30,871 nucleotides of DNA, taken from the NCBI GenBank assembly GCA_910586305.1, contig CAJUGS010000035.1:1-30871 (forward strand), written 5' to 3'. A model generated the notes under the pieces. That model was given only the letters and a program-made list of their open reading frames with translations. It was not told the DNA's origin and made no database searches. Below, piece by piece: positions 23,842 through 29,831 of the stretch (position 1 is the stretch's first letter; each line of letters begins with the position of its first letter). The DNA comes from an uncultured Duncaniella sp. (GTDB lineage Bacteria > Bacteroidota > Bacteroidia > Bacteroidales > Muribaculaceae). Position numbers and translations under genes: made by a program.

Positions 23842-23879
23842 AAAGGGGGAGTGTAAACATAACGTTCACATCCCCCTTT
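23842..23879 (-). terminator. Terminator of the TPR protein gene
   Basis: A stem of AAAGGGGGA (23842-23850) with TCCCCCTTT (23871-23879), plus short inner pairings, followed on the minus strand by a T-run (CCCCCTTTTTC). It lies 38 bases after the stop at 23917. Confidence 0.75.
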
Positions 23880-23916
23880 GTATTGTTCTGTCTACAGTGT
23901 CATCAGACGTGCCACA

Positions 23917-24597
23917 TTACTCTGCCGCACGGGCGCGCTCGAGATACTTCTTGAGATCCGTGCCGATTTCAGCACCATAATTGGGATAGTCGTTGATGAT
24001 TTCCTCATACACGGCTGCCTCTTCCTTGTACTTCTTCATCTCGCGGAGCACGGTGGCCTCCTTGAGAAGGAATGCAGGTGTATAGGCGGGATTCTCGTCG
24101 GAAATCTTCACAGCCTCCTTGTAGCAGGAGAGTGCCTCGTCGTATTTCTTAAGATTTACATAGCAGTCACCCTCGAGGCTCTTTGCACCTGCGCCTATGA
24201 TGCTTTCCGATGCAGAATAATCTTTGAGGTGAGCGAGAGCTTCCTCATACTTCTTGTCCTTGTAGAGAAGGATTGCAGCGTTGAGGTTGGCGAGATCGCC
24301 TGCCTTGTAGCCATGGTCGGCAGCAACCTGCTGATACTTTGCGAGGGCCACCGAGTCATTGCCCATGAGCAGCTCCATGTCGGCCTGTCCGAGAGCCTCG
24401 TTGGCCGCATTGATACCCGGCTGGCGGATAGCGTAGACCCAAATGAGGATGAGCGCGATCACCACGGCAATCACTATGCTGCCTATCACGATGAAGCGGG
24501 GGTTGTTCTGTACTTTTTCACCGAGACCGGTGAGGGTGTCGTTCACCTCCTCAACCGAGGTGCGTGTTTCGTCCTGGGGAAGTTTATTTTCTGCCAT
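23917..24597 (-). CDS. Single-pass membrane TPR protein
   Basis: A 226-residue protein, probably a periplasm-facing membrane-anchored scaffold similar in layout to YfgM/BamD-like TPR proteins. Its exact role is unknown. Residues about 1-37 are charged. A single strong membrane segment follows (VIGSIVIAVVIALILIWVYAI), then tetratricopeptide-like repeats to the end: ANEALGQADMELLMGNDSVALAKYQ, GDLANLNAAILLYKDKKYEEAL, SLEGDCYVNLKKYDEALSCYKEA and FLLKEATVLREMKKYKEEAAVYEE. The ATG at 24597 is chosen over a TTG at 24615. It has its own promoter and terminator and appears to be transcribed alone. Confidence 0.85.
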   Translation of the reverse strand: MAENKLPQDETRTSVEEVNDTLTGLGEKVQNNPRFIVIGSIVIAVVIALILIWVYAIRQPGINAANEALGQADMELLMGNDSVALAKYQQVAADHGYKAGDLANLNAAILLYKDKKYEEALAHLKDYSASESIIGAGAKSLEGDCYVNLKKYDEALSCYKEAVKISDENPAYTPAFLLKEATVLREMKKYKEEAAVYEEIINDYPNYGAEIGTDLKKYLERARAAE

Positions 24598-24665
24598 TGT
24601 GTTTAGTTGATTCAATTTTAAGGTGTAGAAGCGGGCACAGAGCTTGCTATGCTATTTCCAAGTTG

Positions 24666-24697
24666 CAAAATTAATACATATTCCACGAAGTATGAAA
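24666..24697 (-). promoter_or_regulatory. Promoter of the TPR protein gene
   Basis: The minus strand has TAATTTTG at 24673-24666 and TTTC (one base off TTTG) 20 bases upstream at 24697-24694. Confidence 0.6.
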
Positions 24698-24712
24698 TTT
24701 TTAGGCTGTTTT

Positions 24713-24744
24713 TTTGTGTTTTTGCCACTTCGGTCTTAAATTTG
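24713..24744 (+). promoter_or_regulatory. Promoter of the glycosyltransferase pair, giving a near-leaderless mRNA
   Basis: TTTG at 24713-24716, a 20-base spacer, and TAAATTTG at 24737-24744. The ATG at 24749 lies four bases after the -7 box, close to where transcription should begin. Confidence 0.7.
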
Positions 24745-24748
24745 TGGC

Positions 24749-25675
24749 ATGATAGATAGCACAAAGATAAAAACATATTTACGCTCCGCCGTTTCACCAC
24801 TCATGCCGAAAGGTATCGAAGCGACAATTCCACACATCATATTGGCTCATAACCGGTATTATGACCTCATGCAGAATATGAATATCATCAATGAGCCCGG
24901 AGTGACTGACGAGCAAGTGGCCGAACGCCAGGTGACGGTGTCGTTTTCCACATTCGGAATGCGGCTTGACTGGATCGAAGCCACTATAGAAAGCATAATG
25001 GAACAGACCGTAAAAGCCAACCGTATCGTATTGTGGCTTGACGAGAGAAGAAAAAAAGAAACCAAGTCTACAGCACACTTGATTCCGCTCATGGACAGGG
25101 GGCTGGAAATACGCTACTGCAAAGACATCGGCCCCGCCACAAAACTCATCCCGTCGCTCGAAGCCTTTCCCGACGACTTAATAATAACAATCGACGACGA
25201 TACTCTCTATGATTATGACCTAATAGACAGGCTTCTCCGAACCCACCGCCGCCACCCAGATGCCGTGTGCGCCAACTTTTGCCATGGAATAAAAATAGAC
25301 CGCGACGGCAACCCCGTGAGCCTGTGGGAGGGCGACTGGAAACCCGAATACGGCCCCGACCCGCTTATCGTAGGACAGGGAGTGGGAGGCGTACTCTACC
25401 CACCCGGAGCATTCGGCCCCGAAGTATTCGACGTAAAGACAATGCAGCGCCTGGCACCGAAGGCCGACGATCTATGGTTCAAAGCCACACAACTTCTCAA
25501 CGGCACCCCCGTAGTCGCAGCCAAAGACTCGGACAAGATAAAGGATATACTGCTGATATTCGAGCACCATCCGTCCAATCTATCGCTCAGCACCTACAAC
25601 CTCGAAATGAATCAGAACGATGTGCAGCTCAAGAACCTGTTTGACCACTACGACCTATACAAATTCTACAGCTAA
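24749..25675 (+). CDS. Glycosyltransferase (GT-A-like, with DDD motif)
   Basis: A 308-residue predicted glycosyltransferase without membrane segments, likely acting on a cell-surface glycan at the cytoplasmic face. The N-terminal part reads VTVSFSTFGMRLDWIEATIESIMEQT, as in family-2-like enzymes. IITIDDDTLYDYDLIDRLL near residues 145-163 supplies the acidic metal/nucleotide-sugar motif, and VGQGVGGVLYPPGAFGPEVFD resembles acceptor-site segments of small Bacteroidetes transferases. The ATG at 24749 is the first start and lies right after the promoter. The stop overlaps the next ATG (TAATG). No other glycan genes are adjacent, so the product is unknown. Confidence 0.8.
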   Translation: MIDSTKIKTYLRSAVSPLMPKGIEATIPHIILAHNRYYDLMQNMNIINEPGVTDEQVAERQVTVSFSTFGMRLDWIEATIESIMEQTVKANRIVLWLDERRKKETKSTAHLIPLMDRGLEIRYCKDIGPATKLIPSLEAFPDDLIITIDDDTLYDYDLIDRLLRTHRRHPDAVCANFCHGIKIDRDGNPVSLWEGDWKPEYGPDPLIVGQGVGGVLYPPGAFGPEVFDVKTMQRLAPKADDLWFKATQLLNGTPVVAAKDSDKIKDILLIFEHHPSNLSLSTYNLEMNQNDVQLKNLFDHYDLYKFYS

Positions 25676-26160
25676 TGTCATTAATAGGCAATATTAAAAA
25701 ACGCCTGCTCGCAAAACCCGAGCGGAACATGAGAGACCTCTGGATAAAGGCCGAGGCAGAAAGCCTTGCAATATCCAACAAGATGAGACGCATCAGCCTT
25801 GAGTCGAACATACTGTTCCGACGCCATCCCGGAACCGATCCCGACTCAGACATTACTGTCGCCATCTTTGCCGGAAGATCAGACATCGACACCGTAGCCC
25901 TCACTGTCGAGGCCCTAATGGAGCAGACTGTTCTTGCAGGCAAAATTATTCTGTATCTGCCTGAGTCTGAGCGGGAGTATCTGCCGGCCTCGCTCCATAT
26001 ACTACAAAACAGAGGGCTGGAGCTGTGCTTCCATCCCGACGACAACGTCCCCGCTCCTCCGCACGGAGCAATAATCACAGGCCCGTCTGACCTTCCGGAT
26101 CTCCGTTTCATAAGCACATACGCAGAGACCGGACAAACACGGCATAATAACAATTATTAA
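25675..26160 (+). CDS. Half-length glycosyltransferase-like protein lacking the acidic motif
   Basis: A 161-residue protein with no independent family that I recognise. Residues about 59-100 align by eye with the N-terminal part of the upstream glycosyltransferase: ITVAIFAGRSDIDTVALTVEALMEQTV...KIILYLPE against VTVSFSTFGMRLDWIEATIESIMEQTV...RIVLWLDE. RGLELCFHPDD then mirrors RGLEIRYCKD. It stops before the DDD catalytic motif, so it cannot be a complete transferase. It may be a regulatory or scaffold partner, or a decayed duplicate. The start overlaps the previous stop (TAATG), which argues for coupled translation and against simple decay. Confidence 0.7.
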   Translation: MSLIGNIKKRLLAKPERNMRDLWIKAEAESLAISNKMRRISLESNILFRRHPGTDPDSDITVAIFAGRSDIDTVALTVEALMEQTVLAGKIILYLPESEREYLPASLHILQNRGLELCFHPDDNVPAPPHGAIITGPSDLPDLRFISTYAETGQTRHNNNY

Positions 26161-26196
26161 GCACCATCTTAAATTATCAAAAATCATTCAGAAGCT

Positions 26197-26228
26197 ATTG
26201 CATTTGTCCTGAATTCGCATTAACTTTG
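26197..26228 (+). promoter_or_regulatory. Promoter of the perR-like/rubrerythrin pair
   Basis: ATTG at 26197-26200 (one base off TTTG), a 20-base spacer, and TAACTTTG at 26221-26228. I could not identify a convincing PerR box near it. Confidence 0.6.
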
Positions 26229-26259
26229 CATCAGATTAAAATTTGTAATAATTCCAAAG

Positions 26260-26688
26260 TTGAAACAAATCGAATATACAGTCAAGGATATAATGGATAT
26301 GCTCTCCTCCAAGGGAGTGAGGCCCTCGGCCCAACGCATACTCATTCTAAGCCACCTGGCCTACAACAGGACCCACCCGACTGTCGACGATATATACAAC
26401 TCCCTCCATCCCAACCATCCCACGCTCTCACGTACGACGGTCTATAACACCCTCAAGCTACTATCGGCAGCCGGACTCATCCGGGCAATAGCCTTTGAAA
26501 ACGGCGAGAGCACCCACTGGGACTTCTCGGAACACCCCCACGCCCACTTCCTGTGTGTGCGATGCGGCTCTCTCACCGACATCAATCTGAGCCTTCCGGG
26601 ACTGCCCCCTCTCCCAACCGGCTATGTGGTGACCGAGATAGGAGTTACGTTCAAAGGACTGTGCCCATCGTGCCCGTCCGCAGAATAA
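26260..26688 (+). CDS. perR: Fur family regulator, PerR-like
   Basis: A metal-dependent repressor, probably peroxide-sensing. The 142-residue product has the winged-helix segment GVRPSAQRILILSHL...HPTVDDIY...LSRTTVYNTLKLL, the metal site HPHAHFLC, and two zinc-binding CxxC pairs (CVRC and CPSC). Calling it PerR rather than Fur rests on the Bacteroidetes-like HPHAHFLC region and on the adjacent rubrerythrin, a common PerR target. The start is uncertain: a TTG at 26260 keeps the whole first helix (KQIEYTVKDIMDML), while the first ATG at 26293 would leave only seven residues before GVRPS. The rubrerythrin follows after 55 bases without a consensus promoter. Confidence 0.8.
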   Translation: MKQIEYTVKDIMDMLSSKGVRPSAQRILILSHLAYNRTHPTVDDIYNSLHPNHPTLSRTTVYNTLKLLSAAGLIRAIAFENGESTHWDFSEHPHAHFLCVRCGSLTDINLSLPGLPPLPTGYVVTEIGVTFKGLCPSCPSAE

Positions 26689-26743
26689 ACCGGAATAATA
26701 AGAACAACGTATAAATATCCATCAATTCAAAACGAAAATCACT

Positions 26744-27301
26744 ATGAAAAAGAAATTTATCTGCACCGTTTGCGGTTACGTACACGAAGGCGACGAAGCT
26801 CCCGAATTCTGCCCCCTCTGCAAGGCTCCCCGCTCTGCATTCAAGGAACTCAGCGACAATCCCGAGAAGGCTCTCGAATTCGTCACCGAACACGTAATCG
26901 GCATCGCTAAGGATACCGACGACCAGATGAAGGCCGATCTCCGTGCCCACTTCGAAGGCGAGTGCGCCGAGGTAGGTATGTATCTCGCAATGTCCCGCCA
27001 GGCCGACCGCGAGGGCTATCCCGAAATCGCCGAAGCCTTCAAGCGCTACGCTATCGAGGAGGCTGAGCACGCTTCCAAGTTCGCCGAACTCCTCGGCGAG
27101 TGCGTATGGTCAACCGAAGAGAACCTCAAGCGCCGTATGGCTGCCGAGGCCGGTGCCAACGAAGACAAGATGCGCATCGCCCGTCGCGCCAAGGAACTCA
27201 ACCTCGACGCAATCCACGACACTGTTCACGAAATGGCTAAGGACGAGGCTCGTCACGGCCAGGGCTTCCAGGGTCTCTACAACCGCTTCTTCAAGAAGTA
27301 A
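26744..27301 (+). CDS. Reverse rubrerythrin (N-terminal rubredoxin domain)
   Basis: A non-haem iron peroxidase that reduces hydrogen peroxide to water in anaerobes. The 185-residue product has the rubredoxin domain first (Cys7, Cys10, Cys23, Cys26 in CTVCGY and CPLCKAP) and the diiron four-helix domain after it. Carboxylate/His ligands occur in HFEGECAEVG, AIEEAEHASKF and MAKDEARHGQGF. Classical rubrerythrin has the opposite order, so this is the 'reverse' type. Codon choice is strongly biased (GAA, AAG, CTC, CGC), suggesting high expression. It is probably co-transcribed with and regulated by the upstream PerR-like protein, and ends at a strong terminator. Confidence 0.94.
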   Translation: MKKKFICTVCGYVHEGDEAPEFCPLCKAPRSAFKELSDNPEKALEFVTEHVIGIAKDTDDQMKADLRAHFEGECAEVGMYLAMSRQADREGYPEIAEAFKRYAIEEAEHASKFAELLGECVWSTEENLKRRMAAEAGANEDKMRIARRAKELNLDAIHDTVHEMAKDEARHGQGFQGLYNRFFKK

Positions 27302-27336
27302 TCCTGAAATCCACTACAACTGAATAAAAATAACTT

Positions 27337-27386
27337 CCCCGCCACGACTTCAACAACTGAAGCTCATGGCGGGGTTTCTTTTTTTT
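27337..27386 (+). terminator. Rho-independent terminator of rubrerythrin
   Basis: CCCCGCCA (27337-27344) pairs with TGGCGGGG (27367-27374), with an inner CTTCA/TGAAG stem, then a long T-rich tail (27375-27386). It may also serve the convergent aldo/keto reductase in the other direction. Confidence 0.92.
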
Positions 27387-27395
27387 GCTACAATT

Positions 27396-28400
27396 TCAAC
27401 CTCGGGCTATCGCGTCGATACGTTCCAGCTGCGAGGCTGTGAAAGGAGCCGACGAAACAGCCCCGAGAGAATCGTCAAACTGCTCCATGGAACTGCATCC
27501 CACTATCACCGAAGTCACCCCCGGAGTATTAAGCACCCAGGCCAGAGCCATCTGCGCCAGGGTCTCCCCGCGCTCTCCGGCCACTTTGTCGAGAGCCACG
27601 AGCTTTTCCACAAGCGCCGGAGTCACCTGCGAAGCCTTGAGATGGCGGCCTGACGCAGCGCGGGAGTCGGCCGGAACGCCCTTGAGATAACGCGACGTAA
27701 GCAATCCCTGGGCAAGAGGCGAAAAAGATGTGAATCCGCAACCCTCGGAGACAAGCCACTCCGTCAGCCCGCTTTCAATCGGAGCACGGTCAAGGATATT
27801 AAGCTTGTCCTGGAATACGAGACAAGGCGTGTCGCGCTCGGCAAGATAAGACACGGCATACTTCATTGCCTCAAGCGGCCAGCGGGAAATACCCACATAC
27901 AGCGCCTTACCCTGCTTCACGATATCAACGAGTGCCTGCAAAGTCTCTTCGAGCGGCGTCGACGGATCATAACGGTGGCTGTAGAAAAGATCCACATAGT
28001 CTATGTTCATGCGCCGAAGGCTCTGGTTGAGCGAGGCCGTGAGATACTTGCGCGAACCCCAGTTGCCATACGGACCGGGCCACATATCATAGCCGGCCTT
28101 TGTGGCTATGAACAACTCGTCGCGAAACGGGTGCAGCGAATCATTCATCACGCGCCCAAAGGTCTCCTCGGCCGATCCATAGGGGATGCCGTAGTTGTTG
28201 GCAAGGTCAAACGAGACTACACCTCGGTCGAAAGCGTGGAGTATAATATCACGGCTCAGACTATAGGGACGGTCGGCACCGAAATTCTGCCACAGGCCGA
28301 GCGATACCTCGGGCAGCAGGATGCCGCTGCGGCCACAACGACGGTAGTTCATCCCGCTCTCATAGCGAGAGACGGACGGGGAATAGGGCTGTAAAGTCAT
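27396..28400 (-). CDS. yghZ: Aldo/keto reductase, YghZ (AKR14) type
   Basis: An NADPH-dependent reductase. By family, YghZ reduces L-glyceraldehyde-3-phosphate and detoxifies aldehydes such as methylglyoxal. The 334-residue product matches YghZ closely: MNYRRCGRSGILLPEVSLGLW, FDLANNYG, STKAGYDMWPGPYG-like TKAGYDMWPGPYG, SRKYLTASLNQSLRRM and FYSHR. The catalytic tetrad is present (Asp65, Tyr70, Lys101, His142). The ATG at 28400 is chosen over an upstream open stretch because it follows a strong promoter and gives family length. It is a single-gene unit; its -33 box lies inside the T-run of the terminator upstream. Confidence 0.93.
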   Translation of the reverse strand: MTLQPYSPSVSRYESGMNYRRCGRSGILLPEVSLGLWQNFGADRPYSLSRDIILHAFDRGVVSFDLANNYGIPYGSAEETFGRVMNDSLHPFRDELFIATKAGYDMWPGPYGNWGSRKYLTASLNQSLRRMNIDYVDLFYSHRYDPSTPLEETLQALVDIVKQGKALYVGISRWPLEAMKYAVSYLAERDTPCLVFQDKLNILDRAPIESGLTEWLVSEGCGFTSFSPLAQGLLTSRYLKGVPADSRAASGRHLKASQVTPALVEKLVALDKVAGERGETLAQMALAWVLNTPGVTSVIVGCSSMEQFDDSLGAVSSAPFTASQLERIDAIARG

Positions 28401-28424
28401 AATCCTGTGTAACTTTGGTTTTCG

Positions 28425-28455
28425 CAAAGATAATGAAAATCATCTTAGGGACAAA
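28425..28455 (-). promoter_or_regulatory. Promoter of yghZ
   Basis: On the minus strand TTTG (28455-28452), a 19-base spacer, and TATCTTTG (28432-28425) fully match the consensus. The TTTG is the end of the preceding terminator's T-run. Confidence 0.85.
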
Positions 28456-28493
28456 AAAAGTGCCCGGCGGGTCGCTGGTACCACTTGCCGGGC
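28453..28493 (-). terminator. Terminator of the structured minus-strand RNA or pldA 3' UTR
   Basis: GCCCGGC (28493-28487) and GCCGGGC (28468-28462) form a perfect 7-bp stem on the minus strand, followed by AC and seven T (28459-28453). It can only act on minus-strand transcription. Confidence 0.85.
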
Positions 28494-28750
28494 TGAGTAG
28501 AAAACGGGAATGGCTAAGTCTGTTGTGCCATCCCAAGGTCTTTACGGCTAAAGACCTTATTGATACCGGGTCGGTTCGCTCACGGCGAGGTGGGCGTTGC
28601 CCTTGCCGGATTTGCGGAGTCGTGCTCCACATAGCCCGGGACGCGAAGTCTGGCGGACTACCTTGTGAAAACCTACGGGAGCGACGGTCCAGAAGATACG
28701 GGTGTGTCGCTCTTTCGTGCTTTCATATATAAAAACATCCGCCCCTGCGC
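28453..28750 (-). ncRNA. Candidate structured non-coding RNA of about 300 bases, unidentified
   Basis: This is a gap of about 390 bases (28401-28790) between yghZ and pldA with no credible gene. On the minus strand it holds a series of hairpins: 7-bp GAGCGAC/GTCGCTC (28712-28706 with 28685-28679), CCGGG/CCCGG (28639-28635 with 28570-28566), an inner GGGC/GCCC, a perfect 9-bp stem AAGGTCTTT/AAAGACCTT (28558-28550 with 28543-28535), GGGATGGC/GCC(bulge)ATTCCC (28534-28506), and the terminator stem. AACCTTTG at 28757-28750 resembles a -7 box with one mismatch, so transcription might begin near 28745. I do not find the hallmarks of RNase P RNA, tmRNA, SRP RNA or a cobalamin riboswitch. It could also be a long structured 3' UTR of pldA. 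Confidence 0.4.
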
Positions 28751-28790
28751 AAAGGTTGCACCGGGACGGGTGAAAAATTGTGAAGCATTG

Positions 28791-29642
28791 TCAATAGTCG
28801 CTGAAGAGCCTGGGCTTTATCACGAGCCCCACCCTCACCATGGAATGAAATTCCTTGTAGGCCAGCAGCCCCTCGCCGTAACCGTTGTAGTACTGCAAAA
28901 ACAGATACTGGTTGTCGCGTGGGAAAATACGGTAGTTCAGCTCCACCACTGTGTTATAGTTGAGACGCCAACCCTTGCGCTTCACAAGGGTCACGGCCAC
29001 GCCAAACCTCTGGTTGAGCGATGTATATGACGTACCTATCTGGTATATGCCGCAATAGTCAAGAATATCCTTGTTCTCCATACCGTCGATAATCGGAATC
29101 CACGCCTTGCCATGTACCATTATCTGCGGATCAATGAGTATACTGCCTCCGAGCGTTATTCGGTTCCACGAGCGGGAGGCGGTGCCGTCGCGCCCGTTCG
29201 ACTCATGCTCTACCACGAGATTGAGCTTGCCCACAAACCTGTCTCTCACAAACAGGGGCTTTGTCAGACCGATACCCGGATTGAAGTTCAGATCGGTCAT
29301 TGGCATGGAGTTTTCCAGCACGTTCCAGAAACACTTCTGGCTGTAGAAAAGGAAAAGATATGTTCCCCACGGCAATGTAGAGCGCGTCAGTCGCTGGGCT
29401 ATGGATATCTGAAACTTAATGTTGCAGTTGTCCTTTCTGATCCTCTGCCCCACCGGACATCCGAATATAAAATAGTTGTCTTTGTAAAGTCCGAAATACG
29501 GACCCGAGTCAAACGCCCGGCGTATGCTGTCGGAATTGACCTCTTCGGGAGTAGGGCTTCCGGGCACTGTAGTGACTATCTGTGCCCGCCCCGCCAGCGG
29601 GAGCAGCAACAGCAGCAGTGAGAATAGTAGTGTTTTTGGCAT
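28791..29642 (-). CDS. pldA: Outer-membrane phospholipase A
   Basis: A calcium-dependent outer-membrane enzyme that hydrolyses phospholipids which have leaked into the outer leaflet, keeping the lipid asymmetry. The 283-residue product has a signal peptide (MPKTLLFSLLLLLLPLAGRA) and then a beta-barrel pattern. The active site is complete: His146 and Ser148 in EHESNGR, and Asn160 in SRSWNR, with the same 14-residue His-to-Asn spacing as E. coli PldA. The frame is open far upstream, but the ATG at 29642 gives the signal peptide and follows a promoter. No terminator lies directly after it; the first on this strand is about 300 bases away at 28453-28493. Confidence 0.93.
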   Translation of the reverse strand: MPKTLLFSLLLLLLPLAGRAQIVTTVPGSPTPEEVNSDSIRRAFDSGPYFGLYKDNYFIFGCPVGQRIRKDNCNIKFQISIAQRLTRSTLPWGTYLFLFYSQKCFWNVLENSMPMTDLNFNPGIGLTKPLFVRDRFVGKLNLVVEHESNGRDGTASRSWNRITLGGSILIDPQIMVHGKAWIPIIDGMENKDILDYCGIYQIGTSYTSLNQRFGVAVTLVKRKGWRLNYNTVVELNYRIFPRDNQYLFLQYYNGYGEGLLAYKEFHSMVRVGLVIKPRLFSDY

Positions 29643-29662
29643 TGACGTGAGGAATTGCGATG

Positions 29663-29694
29663 CAAAAGTAGTCAATCTCGCCGAGAGTTGCAAC
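29663..29694 (-). promoter_or_regulatory. Promoter of pldA
   Basis: The minus strand has TACTTTTG at 29670-29663 and GTTG (partial -33) 20 bases upstream at 29694-29691, with the ATG 20 bases downstream. Confidence 0.6.
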
Positions 29695-29728
29695 TTCCCG
29701 GCCTCTATATAGATAAGTAGCAGAACGC

Positions 29729-29765
29729 AAAAAGAGACCGTCTCCGAATCAACGGGGACGGTCTC
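29729..29765 (-). terminator. Terminator of PEP carboxykinase
   Basis: GAGACCGTC (29765-29757) pairs with GACGGTCTC (29742-29734), extended by inner CC/GG pairs, and is followed on the minus strand by five T (29733-29729). It lies 66 bases past the pckA stop. Confidence 0.9.
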
Positions 29766-29831
29766 AAAGTATTTCATTTCCTGACCGTGACAACCCTTCA
29801 GCAGGTGAGACAACGGACAGAGGAATGCTTA

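Noticed and set aside
25267..25644. 125-codon frame inside the glycosyltransferase gene
   Set aside because: Arg/Gly-rich shadow frame; the sense frame carries the conserved motifs.
28360..28732. Open frames of 90-105 codons on both strands in the yghZ-pldA gap
   Set aside because: Arg/Cys/Gly-rich with no family motifs. They cross the yghZ promoter, terminator stem and hairpins, so they are more likely chance frames in GC-rich structured DNA.
28740..28790. Possible cobalamin riboswitch (CCGGTGCAA-like box on the minus strand)
   Set aside because: Only one short box resembles the family. The B12-box, the GCCACTG region and a cobalamin-related gene downstream are missing.
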